A program made the translations under genes and the position numbers. Below, one piece after another: positions 8,512-16,828 of a stretch of 40,967 nucleotides of DNA. Source of the stretch: Candidatus Woesearchaeota archaeon. Its GTDB lineage: Archaea > Nanobdellota > Nanobdellia > Woesearchaeales > JASKKU01. Location of the stretch: positions 1 to 40,967 of the forward strand of contig JASKKU010000005.1 in the NCBI GenBank assembly GCA_030154045.1. The letters run 5' to 3'. How positions within the stretch are numbered: the first letter of the stretch is position 1; every line of letters begins with the position of its first letter. The notes below the pieces were generated by a model. The model had not been told where the DNA came from. It saw nothing but the letters and a program-made list of their open reading frames with translations, and searched no databases.

Positions 8512-8985
8512 TTAATACATAATTTTGTCTTTTTTGTTTTTCCATATTTCAAAAGGTTTTAAGCAGTCTTCTCTTGAAATGTTTATGAATTGGATTTCGC
8601 CTTTGTTCTCGAGAGGATTGTTCCTTATGAATTCGTATATCCTTTTGTCGTCAAAGCCTATGCTTTCAGCATCTTTGTCTGTGCAACCATAGTAAACTTT
8701 TTTGATTCTGCTCCAGTATATTGCAGACAAACACATAGGGCAAGGCTGGCAGGTTGTGTAAATTTCGCAGCCGCTTAAATCAAAGGTTTTGAGTTTCTTT
8801 GCGGCTTTTCGTATAGCAGTGATCTCAGCATGTGCAGTAGGGTCTTTATTTTTCAGGACCATATTATGAGCTTTTGCTATTACTTTGCCGTCTTTGACTA
8901 TTACTGCTCCGAATGGGCCTCCATGACCTTTTTTTATTCCTTTTAAGGCTTCTTCAACAGCAATCTGCATAAATTTGTCTTGCAT
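8512..8985 (-). CDS. CMP/dCMP-type nucleoside or guanine deaminase
   Basis: 157 residues from the ATG at 8985, which has GGTGA 5-6 nt upstream. The longer track start (9036) would overlap the TyrRS gene. The zinc-dependent cytidine-deaminase fold is clear: the catalytic HAE motif at 52-54 and PCPMC at 81-85 supply the zinc ligands and proton-shuttling Glu. The N-terminal GGPFGAVIVKDGKVIAKAHN and the C-terminal aromatic tail (KPFEIWKNKK) resemble guanine deaminases of the GuaD/tRNA-adenosine-deaminase group more than free-cytidine deaminases. The exact base is uncertain. It lies between TyrRS and amrS on the same strand. Confidence 0.88.
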   Translation of the reverse strand: MQDKFMQIAVEEALKGIKKGHGGPFGAVIVKDGKVIAKAHNMVLKNKDPTAHAEITAIRKAAKKLKTFDLSGCEIYTTCQPCPMCLSAIYWSRIKKVYYGCTDKDAESIGFDDKRIYEFIRNNPLENKGEIQFINISREDCLKPFEIWKNKKDKIMY

Positions 8986-9013
8986 TGTTTCACCTAAGAA
9001 ATAATAAATAAAT

Positions 9014-10030
9014 TTATTGTGGATATGCTTCTTCATGAAGCTTTAATAGTTTCTTATTTTCTCGGAATGGTTTTAATAGCTTAATCACTTCTTTTGTGAC
9101 TGCGTTTTTCAAATCCAAAGGATACAACTTTTTATCTATAAAATCCTTTTCAAGTTCTTCATAGCTTTTGTATTCTACAGTGCCGCCGTATTTCTCTGGT
9201 CTTTCAATTACAAAAGGTTCATTTCTGTCTTGTTTGAGTATCATAATCAAGTATCTTACTAATGAAATGATTCCATTGTTAGGGTCTCCTTCGGCGCATT
9301 CAGCTTTCCTAATTTTCCATTTGATTTTATTTTCGTCATCCAACAGGTCAATCTTGCTCTGTTCAACGCTTGAGCTCATCTTTTCTCCAACTAATCCTCT
9401 AATCATTGGCGAGATTATTTCAACTCTTGGTTTATAACCTATTTTTGGCAGGTATTCTCTTGCATAAACCATAATTTTCCTCTGGTCTAAGCCTCCGTAC
9501 TGGGCATCTACTTCTAGGTAAACCTCATCAAGTGCTTGCATTAACGGATAAATCAAGCTTGCGAGTTTAGGATTTTCGCTTGTTTTAACAACTTCAGCAG
9601 CGGATTTTTTGCATATTCTTATACTTGAGATTGTACTTAATCTTAATACATCTTTAAAATAGTCTCCTTTTAGTTGGATTTCGCTTCCTCTAACAAATTC
9701 AAGCTTGTTTATATCAACCCCAATTACATTAAGCATCTGGACAATAGCTTCCTTGTAGTATTCTGTTCTTTTTTCAAGAAGGTCCCAAGGAACACCATCT
9801 AAAGCAGCGTGCAAATCTGCCAACAGGATTTTAACTCTGAAGCCTGCCTTCAACAGATCACTTATTTTCAACATTGGGAAGAAGTATGCTAAAGAAATGC
9901 TGCCAGTAGGCATGGTCCCCCAATAAACAGAAGGCGTTTCCTTTGTCTTAAGCAGTTCTTTTAATTCATCTTCGGTTATGACTTCTTGAAGATTCCTTGT
10001 AACAAGGTTGTATCTAGTTTCAAAGTCCAT
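9014..10030 (-). CDS. tyrS: Tyrosyl-tRNA synthetase, eukaryote-like sequence
   Basis: 338 residues, a compact catalytic plus anticodon-binding TyrRS without extra C-terminal domains. It charges tRNA-Tyr. The class I signature region reads YWGTMPTGSISLAYFFPMLK, with SLAY (46-49) in place of HIGH. The second signature is canonical, KMSSS at 217-221. The blocks ADLHAALDGVPWDLLEKR, QALDEVYLEVDAQYGG and LDQRKI closely resemble eukaryotic cytosolic TyrRS, which has HVAY at the HIGH position. M. jannaschii-type archaeal enzymes have a HLGH-type motif instead. A TATA-like tttaaata lies about 30 nt before the ATG, indicating a leaderless transcript. Function is secure; the evolutionary affiliation is from memory of family sequences. 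Confidence 0.94.
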   Translation of the reverse strand: MDFETRYNLVTRNLQEVITEDELKELLKTKETPSVYWGTMPTGSISLAYFFPMLKISDLLKAGFRVKILLADLHAALDGVPWDLLEKRTEYYKEAIVQMLNVIGVDINKLEFVRGSEIQLKGDYFKDVLRLSTISSIRICKKSAAEVVKTSENPKLASLIYPLMQALDEVYLEVDAQYGGLDQRKIMVYAREYLPKIGYKPRVEIISPMIRGLVGEKMSSSVEQSKIDLLDDENKIKWKIRKAECAEGDPNNGIISLVRYLIMILKQDRNEPFVIERPEKYGGTVEYKSYEELEKDFIDKKLYPLDLKNAVTKEVIKLLKPFRENKKLLKLHEEAYPQ

Positions 10031-10260
10031 TTTATAGAGAAAAGGAGTGTTTTATTTAAAAGTTTATCTATTTGGTTTATTTACAGGATTACTTGTCACT
10101 TAGAATTGGCTTTTTATTATGAATGTATCTAGTTATAAAAACAATTGGTTTATGGTTTAATAGGATGTTTTTACTTTAACAACTTTTTCTGTAAATTTTA
10201 AAAACTGTTATAAATCCCAAAAAAATGTTTTAAACATAAACTTAAACTCGAGGTGTTATT

Positions 10261-10797
10261 ATGGATCCTTGGAAAGATATTGAAACAGGCAGGAATGTTC
10301 CAAAGGTTGTGAATGCTGTTATAGAAATACCTATGGGCTCAAGAAACAAGTATGAATTAGATAAAAAAACTGGTTTAATCAAACTAGATAGGGTTGTTTA
10401 TAGCTCTGTTTCTTATCCCGGAGATTATGGTTTCATTCCTCAAACATTGTGGGATGATGGAGATCCTTTAGATGTTTTAGTTATTACAAGGTTTCCTTCG
10501 CATCCTCTAGTTTTGATGGAAGTAAGGCCTATCGGTGTTATGAAGATAATTGACGATTCAGAGAGAGATGACAAGATTATTGCTGTGCCTTTAGGCGATC
10601 CCTTCTTTGAGAAAATTAACGATGTCAAGGAATTGCAGCCCCATATTCTTGAAGAGATAAAGAATTTTTTTGAGATTTACAAGCAGCTTCAGAACAAAGT
10701 TGTAAAAGTAGAGAAATTACTTAATAGAAAAGAAGCTTATAAAAGCATAGAACGCGCTGTTAAACTCTTCAAAAAGAAATTTGAGAAAAAGAAATAA
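10261..10797 (+). CDS. ppa: Inorganic pyrophosphatase, family I
   Basis: 178 residues, normal length for the soluble family I enzyme that hydrolyses PPi to phosphate and pulls biosynthetic reactions such as tRNA charging forward. The metal-binding signature DDGDPLDVLV is intact, as are VIEIPMGSRNKYELD, VSYPGDYGFIPQT and the DDSERDDKIIAVP segment. A TATA-like ttataaat (about 10208) and an SD gaggtg (10250-10255) precede the ATG, so the message has a short leader. It converges on metK with only 6 bases between stops. The MetK reaction itself releases PPi, so the neighbourhood is metabolically sensible, though opposite strands argue against an operon. Confidence 0.96.
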   Translation: MDPWKDIETGRNVPKVVNAVIEIPMGSRNKYELDKKTGLIKLDRVVYSSVSYPGDYGFIPQTLWDDGDPLDVLVITRFPSHPLVLMEVRPIGVMKIIDDSERDDKIIAVPLGDPFFEKINDVKELQPHILEEIKNFFEIYKQLQNKVVKVEKLLNRKEAYKSIERAVKLFKKKFEKKK

Positions 10798-10803
10798 ATT
10801 TTT

Positions 10804-11955
10804 TTATATTTCAGCTCTTTCTTTTAATATCTTGGCAAGGTCTGTTTTCTCCCAGGTAAACTCAGGTTCATTTCTTCCAAAATGACCAAAAGCTGCGGTT
10901 TTCTTATAAATTGGTCTCTTTAATTTTAGATGATTAATTATGCCTTTTGGAGTTAGAGGGAATACAATTTTAACTATATGTGATAGTTTTTCATCACTAA
11001 TTTTTCCAGTGCCAAATGTATCAATATAGATTCCTACAGGCTCAGGAACGCCGATAGCATACGCTAACTGCACCTCGCATCTTTCAGCAAGGTTGGCAGC
11101 AACAATGTTTTTAGCAATATATCTTGCCATATAAGCTCCGCTTCTGTCAACTTTGCTTGGGTCCTTGCCAGAGAAGGCTCCTCCGCCGTGTCTTCCTATT
11201 CCGCCGTATGTGTCAACTATGATTTTTCTTCCGGTTAAACCAGTATCAGCTGCAGGGCCTCCCAAAACAAACCTGCCTGTTGAGTTTATCCAGATTTTTG
11301 TGTCATCTGTAAGATAATCCTTTAGTATGGGCTTGATAACATGAGTTTTGATATCTTCTCTTAGTTTTTCTATATCAACTTTTTCATCGTGCTGTGCGGC
11401 TATGACAACTGCTTTAACTTTTGAAGGTTTATTATTATCATATTCAACAGTAACCTGGCTTTTGCAATCAGGACCTAGATAGTTTAGAATGCCTAAATCT
11501 CGAACTTCTTTGATTCTTCGTGTTAATTTATGAGCTAAAATAATAGGCAGCGGCATTAACTCGTTTGTTTCGTTTGTAGCATAACCAAACATCATTCCTT
11601 GGTCTCCAGCGCCTTGTTCTTTGTTATTTTTTTCATCAACGCCTTGAGCAATGTCTGGGCTTTGAGGATGTACTGAAATCAAAATACCGCAACTTTTGTA
11701 GTCTAATCCCCATTTGACATCATCATAGCCTATTTCTTTAATGGTTTCTCTTGCAACTTTCTCAATATCAACAACAGCATTGCTCTTTACTTCTCCTGCA
11801 ATGACTAAATAACCTTTGCTGGCTAAAGTTTCCACAGCAACATGAGCATTAGGATCTTTCTCAAGGAAAGCATCTAGAATCGCATCAGAGACCTGGTCGC
11901 AAACCTTGTCAGGGTGGCCTGCACCAACGCTTTCAGAAGTAATTAATTTTTTCAT
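10804..11955 (-). CDS. metK: S-adenosylmethionine synthetase, bacterial type
   Basis: 383 residues. It makes S-adenosylmethionine from methionine and ATP. The bacterial/eukaryotic MetK signatures are present: [24 protein letters not shown] at the N-terminus, [33 protein letters not shown] and [16 protein letters not shown]. Most archaea use a different, highly diverged SAM synthetase family, so this is probably an ancient acquisition from bacteria. A consensus archaeal SD, GAGGTGAT, lies 4 nt before the ATG, and a TATA-like tttataat lies further upstream, so expression signals are native. SAM made here would serve the radical SAM and methyltransferase enzymes in this window. Confidence 0.97.
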   Translation of the reverse strand: MKKLITSESVGAGHPDKVCDQVSDAILDAFLEKDPNAHVAVETLASKGYLVIAGEVKSNAVVDIEKVARETIKEIGYDDVKWGLDYKSCGILISVHPQSPDIAQGVDEKNNKEQGAGDQGMMFGYATNETNELMPLPIILAHKLTRRIKEVRDLGILNYLGPDCKSQVTVEYDNNKPSKVKAVVIAAQHDEKVDIEKLREDIKTHVIKPILKDYLTDDTKIWINSTGRFVLGGPAADTGLTGRKIIVDTYGGIGRHGGGAFSGKDPSKVDRSGAYMARYIAKNIVAANLAERCEVQLAYAIGVPEPVGIYIDTFGTGKISDEKLSHIVKIVFPLTPKGIINHLKLKRPIYKKTAAFGHFGRNEPEFTWEKTDLAKILKERAEI

Positions 11956-12102
11956 AGAATCACCTCATTAGTTTCCTAAAATTTATGCTATGATTATAAA
12001 ACTTGTTTTTTATAATTTATTGCCAAAAAAATTCCGATAGGAATATCTTAAATCTGCGTTTTTAGAAACTTTTTTATTAAATCGTGTGTATTTAAGCGCA
12101 TT

Positions 12103-12345
12103 ATGACTAATAATCGTTCAAAAAAAGGCAACCATGATAATAAAGAGAGCATTGAGGAACTCAAGAGAAAGATAAAAATTCTCGAGGAAGCAATCGTAGA
12201 AAAAGACCGAAGAATTGAGGAATTGTTAAAAAAGAACGAGCTTTTAGCCAAAATTTCGTTAAAAATTGAGGATAGAAACCTTGAATTGCAAACGATGATT
12301 AAAGAATTAGAAAAACAGGTTAAAAAAATTACAAAAGAGAAGTAA
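12103..12345 (+). CDS. Short coiled-coil protein, unknown
   Basis: 80 residues, very rich in K, E, I and L with heptad spacing from about residue 16 to the end (ELKRKIKILEEAIVEKDRRIEEL). This predicts one long coiled-coil helix after a basic, disordered N-terminus. There is no signal or membrane segment. A TATA-like tttttattaaa about 25-33 nt upstream supports the start. It converges on the next gene with a single base between the stop codons. The minus-strand ORF 12048..12350 is its shadow. No family was recognised. A structural or oligomerising role is possible. Confidence 0.65.
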   Translation: MTNNRSKKGNHDNKESIEELKRKIKILEEAIVEKDRRIEELLKKNELLAKISLKIEDRNLELQTMIKELEKQVKKITKEK

Positions 12346-12346
12346 T

Positions 12347-12952
12347 TCACTTAACACAGTCATGTGGTTTCAATCCTGCGAACTCTGCTTTCTCCTTTGA
12401 TTCATAGTACCTTTTCTTGACGAGTCTTTTAGCAACTGGGCAGTCTTCTACATGATACTGGTGTGAGAACTTGCCAGCAACATATCTTACTTGTTTAGCT
12501 GTTTTCTTCTCGGAATTTTTTGGTTTTGCTTCTGTTTTTGTTTCCTTGGAAGGTTTCTCATTAACTGCTTTTTTCTCAGAATTCCTAGGTTTATTTTCTT
12601 CAGACTTGGATTTTTCGATATAATAATTCAACTTGTTAAGTTTCTCAGCCTGTTCATTTAATTCTATGCTTATTGAAGTCAATATTAATCCAAGTATTGT
12701 AATCAAGAAAGCCAAAGTTATGTCCACGCCTTTAATTCCAGCTAAGAATACTAAAGTTATCAATAACAGGTTTATTGAGTTATGTATCAAAATTAAGTCG
12801 TCTCTACGCTTGCTAAGGGATAAAATCGCCAAAGAAAACGCTGCTAGTAAAGATACTTCAAAGAACAATTCTGTATTAAATGATGCCTTTATAATTAAGC
12901 CTAGGAAGATTATCGAAAATATTGCTTGCCAAAAAAATGTTTTCTGTTTCAT
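12347..12952 (-). CDS. Membrane protein with C-terminal Ada-like metal-binding domain
   Basis: 201 residues. Three or four hydrophobic segments occupy about residues 8-100 (IFSIIFLGLIIKA; EVSLLAAFSLAIL; INLLLITLVFLAGI; ITLAFLITILGLIL). A charged, low-complexity linker rich in K, E, S and P follows (about 115-152). The last 45 residues, RYVAGKFSHQYHVEDCPVAK through EFAGLKPHDCVK, resemble the small zinc-binding module of Ada and related secreted nucleases, with His, Cys, Cys ligands and the K..A...G.KPC-type ending. The function of this combination is unknown. A TATA-like tttaaata about 32 nt before the ATG supports the start and a leaderless message. Confidence 0.7.
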   Translation of the reverse strand: MKQKTFFWQAIFSIIFLGLIIKASFNTELFFEVSLLAAFSLAILSLSKRRDDLILIHNSINLLLITLVFLAGIKGVDITLAFLITILGLILTSISIELNEQAEKLNKLNYYIEKSKSEENKPRNSEKKAVNEKPSKETKTEAKPKNSEKKTAKQVRYVAGKFSHQYHVEDCPVAKRLVKKRYYESKEKAEFAGLKPHDCVK

Positions 12953-13005
12953 TTTAGAGAATAAACGCTCAGCAACTATTTAAATTTTTTCATTTTAGAG
13001 TAGTG

Positions 13006-13308
13006 TCATTTAAATACTGTTCTAATTAGTCTGAAGATTAGGGTTATTACGAATGCAACCAGCCAGTTTTTAAACACAAGGGTTAATAGAATTAGCAATA
13101 CAATATTAAAGGCAAACAAGCCATTAAACAGAACATGGGCAATTAGTACGCCTATGGTAACATAAAACATGGAATTACTGGTTTTATCACTGACCGGAAC
13201 ATTGGTAAAAGGGAGGTTTAAAAAGGAAAGGTCAAATTGGTCAGAAATCACGAGATAGCAAAAAAATACCAAAAGAGCATCCACGAAAAATTTTACTAGT
13301 CTGCCCAT
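13006..13308 (-). CDS. Small membrane protein, unknown
   Basis: 100 residues with three hydrophobic stretches (FFVDALLVFFCYLVI; FYVTIGVLIAHVLFNGLFAFNIVLLILLTLVF; WLVAFVITLIFRLI), the second long enough for two passes. The loop after helix 1 is short and the C-terminus is basic (RLIRTVFK). A TATA-like tttaaatg starts about 30 nt ahead of the ATG, so the start is well supported and probably leaderless. No family recognised. Confidence 0.6.
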   Translation of the reverse strand: MGRLVKFFVDALLVFFCYLVISDQFDLSFLNLPFTNVPVSDKTSNSMFYVTIGVLIAHVLFNGLFAFNIVLLILLTLVFKNWLVAFVITLIFRLIRTVFK

Positions 13309-13366
13309 GTTTAAGATTCTGGGTTAATGACATTTAAAAAATTTTGTAAATATAAAAAATAGGACT

Positions 13367-15046
13367 TTATATCTCTTCTAATGGCTCAATGTTCAATAAT
13401 TGAAGGCCTTGTTCTATCACTTTTTTAATAATAAGTGTTAACAAAATCCTTGTTTCTATGTTGTTTGAGTTAAGAATCGGCGTGCTGTGGTAATAACTGT
13501 TGAAAGTCTCAGAGATTTTTATTAGATAATTGGCAATTATGCTAGGTTTGTACTGAGTTGCTGCTTCTTCTACTGTGTTAGGGAACTGTGTTAGCAAAGA
13601 GATCATCTTTTCTTCTTCATTTGTAAGGTCTTTTATGGTTGCTTTGTTTAGATCAAGTTTTCTGAAGATCTCTTCATATTTTCTTATCAAGCTTGAGATT
13701 CTTGCATGAGTGTACTGAACATAAACACCGCTCTGTCCTTCAAAAGATAAGGATTCTTCAGGATTGAACACGAAATCTTTCTTAGGGTCAATTTTTAGCA
13801 TGTAGAAGTTTATAGCTGATAACGCAATCTTTTTAGCGAGTTCTTCGTCATTTTTTCCTCTTTTTGAAAGCTCTTGCAATGCAAGCTGCTTTATCTCATC
13901 AAAAAATTCGTCTGCATCAACAACTGTTCCCTCTCTGGACTTCATCTTGCCAGAAGGCAGGAGCACCATACCATAGCTTAAATGATGCATCTTTTCTACA
14001 GGCGCTATTCCAAGCATCTCGCAAATCCTGAACAGTTGAACAAAATGAAGGTTTTGTTCAGAAGCCACAACATAAATAGATTTGTCTAAATCAAAGTCCT
14101 CAAACTTTTTCTTTGCCAAATAGATGTCTTGTGTAATATAAAGAGTTGTGCCATCGCTTTTCAATACTGTTTTATTGGGCAAGCCATATTTTTCCAATGG
14201 CGCAACCACAGCATTATCTTCTTTTATGAAGATTCCTTTCTTCAATGCATCTAATACAATGTCTTTGCCTTTTTCATAGATCTCTGATTCATAGTAGATT
14301 ACATCAAAATTGTAGCCAAATTTCTTGTAAGTTTCTTCATAGCCTTCCATTACCCATTTTCTTAATTTTTTCCAAACAGAGATAATCTCGGGGTCGTTTT
14401 GTTCGAATCTCTTTAAAATTTCTCTTGCTTTTTCTTCTAAACTCGGGTCTTCCTTTTTCTTCTTCTGGAATAGAACATAAAGATTACCTACAAAATGGTC
14501 AGGTTTTGTGTCTGGCTCTTTTTTATCTGAAAGGTATAAATAGGCATAAATCGTTTCTGAAACTCCCATTCCCCTATCATTGTATAAGTTTGCTCTGATT
14601 ACTTTGTTTCCTAAACTTTCTAATATCTTAGATGTGCTCTCACCCAAAGAACCGTTCCTTATGTGGCCAATGTGCAAAGGCTTATTTAAATTAGGACTTA
14701 AGAATTCAATCATAATCTTTTCATTTTTTGTTTTTGGTATAAGGCTATTATCTTTAATTTTTTCAATTAGGTCTAAGGCAACGGCTGATTTGTTTAGATA
14801 AAAATTTACATATGGTCCAACAGCTTCTACCTTGCTTATTAAACCATCAGGATTGATTTTTTCAGAAATTTCTTTAGCAATAAGCTGTGGAGCTTTTCTT
14901 AGTTCTTTTGCGAACTGAAAACATGGCAAAGCAATGTCTCCTAGGCTTAAATCTTTTGGTATCTCTAACTGTATCTCCTGACTGGATAATTCTAAAGGCA
15001 GTGCTTTTTTTACAAGCTCTTTAACTTTGTCAAAGTACATCTTCAT
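13367..15046 (-). CDS. argS: Arginyl-tRNA synthetase
   Basis: 559 residues, normal for a class I ArgRS. The ATG at 15046 is chosen over the GTG at 15055 because gtgat just upstream forms an SD with 4-nt spacing, and the GTG would lie inside that SD. The N-terminal Add-1 domain (DIALPCFQFAKELRKAPQLIA) is followed by SPNLNKPLHIGH, with HIGH at 125-128. The KMSKS-equivalent is SGKMKSREGTVV. The C-terminal DALR helical anticodon domain includes YVQYTHARISSL. It charges tRNA-Arg; one tRNA-Arg(TCT) lies elsewhere in this window. It follows the HAD gene with a gap of about 40 nt and may share its transcript. Confidence 0.96.
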   Translation of the reverse strand: MKMYFDKVKELVKKALPLELSSQEIQLEIPKDLSLGDIALPCFQFAKELRKAPQLIAKEISEKINPDGLISKVEAVGPYVNFYLNKSAVALDLIEKIKDNSLIPKTKNEKIMIEFLSPNLNKPLHIGHIRNGSLGESTSKILESLGNKVIRANLYNDRGMGVSETIYAYLYLSDKKEPDTKPDHFVGNLYVLFQKKKKEDPSLEEKAREILKRFEQNDPEIISVWKKLRKWVMEGYEETYKKFGYNFDVIYYESEIYEKGKDIVLDALKKGIFIKEDNAVVAPLEKYGLPNKTVLKSDGTTLYITQDIYLAKKKFEDFDLDKSIYVVASEQNLHFVQLFRICEMLGIAPVEKMHHLSYGMVLLPSGKMKSREGTVVDADEFFDEIKQLALQELSKRGKNDEELAKKIALSAINFYMLKIDPKKDFVFNPEESLSFEGQSGVYVQYTHARISSLIRKYEEIFRKLDLNKATIKDLTNEEEKMISLLTQFPNTVEEAATQYKPSIIANYLIKISETFNSYYHSTPILNSNNIETRILLTLIIKKVIEQGLQLLNIEPLEEI

Positions 15047-15085
15047 TTTTATCACAAGTTTTAAGATTTTTCGTTCTTTAAAAAA

Positions 15086-15913
15086 TTATTCGTAAAGCTG
15101 TTTCCTGATATAATTTTTAAAGCTTTCAAGACTGAAAATCTCAATATTGTCATCAATAGTGAGGTTTTTACTGAAATAGTCATCATGTTTTACCCACAAC
15201 ACTTTGAACATTTCTTTAAGTTCCAAAGCAGGCTGGATTTCTTCCTTAAGCGAATTTCCTACCATTAATGCTTGATTTATTCCTCTTAATTCTGAGATCT
15301 CTTGCAGGATTTTGCTGTCTTTTTTATGCAAGATGAAGATGTTTTCAAGAGGAATTAAATCTTGTAGTTTTAGGTATTCTATTTTTTTCACTTGCTCCTT
15401 GAAACTACCTTTGGAGAAGATAAATATGTTAACTTTGTATTCTAAAGATTCTTTAGATAATTCTTTTATTGATAACAATGGCTCTTTAGTTTTTAAGTTG
15501 TAATGGAATGGTATTTGGGAAGCAAAGTATAAATCTCTTTGTCCGAGGTTTAAGTTGTACTTATAAATTACTTGTTCTAAAGCAGCCATTAAGCCTTCTG
15601 GAGAGAATGGATTTCTATGCATTTTTGGCCATTCTTCCATAATCTTATCGTCACAAGTTCTAACATATTGTTTAAATTCCTCGATTTCTTTTTTAAGTTC
15701 TGGGTTTAGGTTGTTTAGTTTATTTTCTATAACTTTTTTCAAAAAGGAATACTTTTGCAGTTCTGTGTAAATTCCCTCAAAATCAATTCTCTTTTCATCT
15801 TTGTTAATTTTCTTAAGATAAGACCATGCTAAAAGATTATCTACAAAGAAAAAAAGGTCTAAACTTTCAACCAAAGTGTCATCCAAGTCGTAAAAAATGT
15901 TTAAACACTTCAT
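15086..15913 (-). CDS. HAD-superfamily hydrolase
   Basis: 275 residues. Haloacid-dehalogenase motifs are visible: motif I YDLDDTL with the nucleophile/acid pair D9 and D11, motif II Ser in IFIFSKGS, a basic HKKDSK segment likely to hold motif III, and ALMVGNSLKEEIQPALE as motif IV with reduced acidity. A helical cap of about 120 residues lies between motifs I and II. The family is mostly phosphatases of small molecules, and the substrate is unknown here. The cytoplasmic protein lies between the DUF368 flippase and ArgRS on one strand, with a 26-nt gap to DUF368. Confidence 0.82.
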   Translation of the reverse strand: MKCLNIFYDLDDTLVESLDLFFFVDNLLAWSYLKKINKDEKRIDFEGIYTELQKYSFLKKVIENKLNNLNPELKKEIEEFKQYVRTCDDKIMEEWPKMHRNPFSPEGLMAALEQVIYKYNLNLGQRDLYFASQIPFHYNLKTKEPLLSIKELSKESLEYKVNIFIFSKGSFKEQVKKIEYLKLQDLIPLENIFILHKKDSKILQEISELRGINQALMVGNSLKEEIQPALELKEMFKVLWVKHDDYFSKNLTIDDNIEIFSLESFKNYIRKQLYE

Positions 15914-15939
15914 TAATTAAGAGATATTGAGAGTTATTC

Positions 15940-16758
15940 TTATTTTTTACTCTTTTTCTTCTGTAAAGTTGTTATTAAAACAACGGTTACATAACCTAAG
16001 GCTCCGTAAATGAGCAAGCTTAGAAGGTCTCCGTCAACTCTTTGAATAGGTGTTTTAAGACCGCCGATCATTAAACCTATCAAGAATACAAGCGTGGAAT
16101 CGTGATGCTTTTTTAATAAGAAGTTAAGGATTTTTGACATAAAGAAGATTCCTATTAATATTCCCAGGATAAACACTGAAAGCACTAAAAAGTCTAAATT
16201 GGCAACTGTGTGTGCAATGTACTCGTACTGATTCAACATTAAAAGAACATAAGCTCCAGATATTCCTGGCAAGATCATAGCTGAGATAGCTGCTGCTCCT
16301 GAGATAAAAATCATAGGCAAGGAATGATTTTCAGTTACTGCATCAAATGAAAGGATAATTATACCTGTTAAAAGTCCTAGGAATAGGAAAGGACTCTTTT
16401 TTAGAACAATGTTCTTGTTTTTTCTGAATAAAAAGACTATGCTTGCTACAATCAGGCCAACAAAATAAGAGAATAACTGCACTTCGTTGTTTTTTAGCAA
16501 ACTTTCGATAATTTTTAAGAATATATAAAGCATAACAAATACGCCCAAATACAAATTGACCAAGAACTTGAATTCTTTGCTTTTAAGCACTTTTAAAGGA
16601 TGATTTATATTTGAGAAAAAGAAGCTTATTGAATGAACCAATTGTTCGTAAATTCCAAGGATTAAAGCAATAGTTGCTCCAGAAATTCCTGGAATTGCAT
16701 CTGCAATACCCATTAAACTTCCATTAAAGAATGTTTTTAGAATTGACTTGGTATTCAT
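15940..16758 (-). CDS. DUF368 polyprenyl-phosphate translocase-like membrane protein
   Basis: 272 residues from the ATG at 16758. The TTG start in the track lies within the gaggt SD about 9-13 nt upstream. The DUF368 hallmark GIADAIPGISGATIALILGIYEQL is at the N-terminus and is echoed in the second half by AAISAMILPGISGAYVLLML, showing the internal inverted repeat. About eight hydrophobic segments follow. Family members in bacteria (PopT) recycle undecaprenyl phosphate across the membrane. In an archaeon the likely cargo is dolichyl/polyprenyl phosphate for glycan or glycoprotein assembly, which is an inference. The C-terminus is strongly basic (LQKKKSKK). Confidence 0.9.
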   Translation of the reverse strand: MNTKSILKTFFNGSLMGIADAIPGISGATIALILGIYEQLVHSISFFFSNINHPLKVLKSKEFKFLVNLYLGVFVMLYIFLKIIESLLKNNEVQLFSYFVGLIVASIVFLFRKNKNIVLKKSPFLFLGLLTGIIILSFDAVTENHSLPMIFISGAAAISAMILPGISGAYVLLMLNQYEYIAHTVANLDFLVLSVFILGILIGIFFMSKILNFLLKKHHDSTLVFLIGLMIGGLKTPIQRVDGDLLSLLIYGALGYVTVVLITTLQKKKSKK

Positions 16759-16828
16759 CGTTAACAAACCTCAAAGTTTTAGTTAAATTTGGTTATTCTG
16801 TTTTGATTTTTTTATAAGTTTTTTGATT

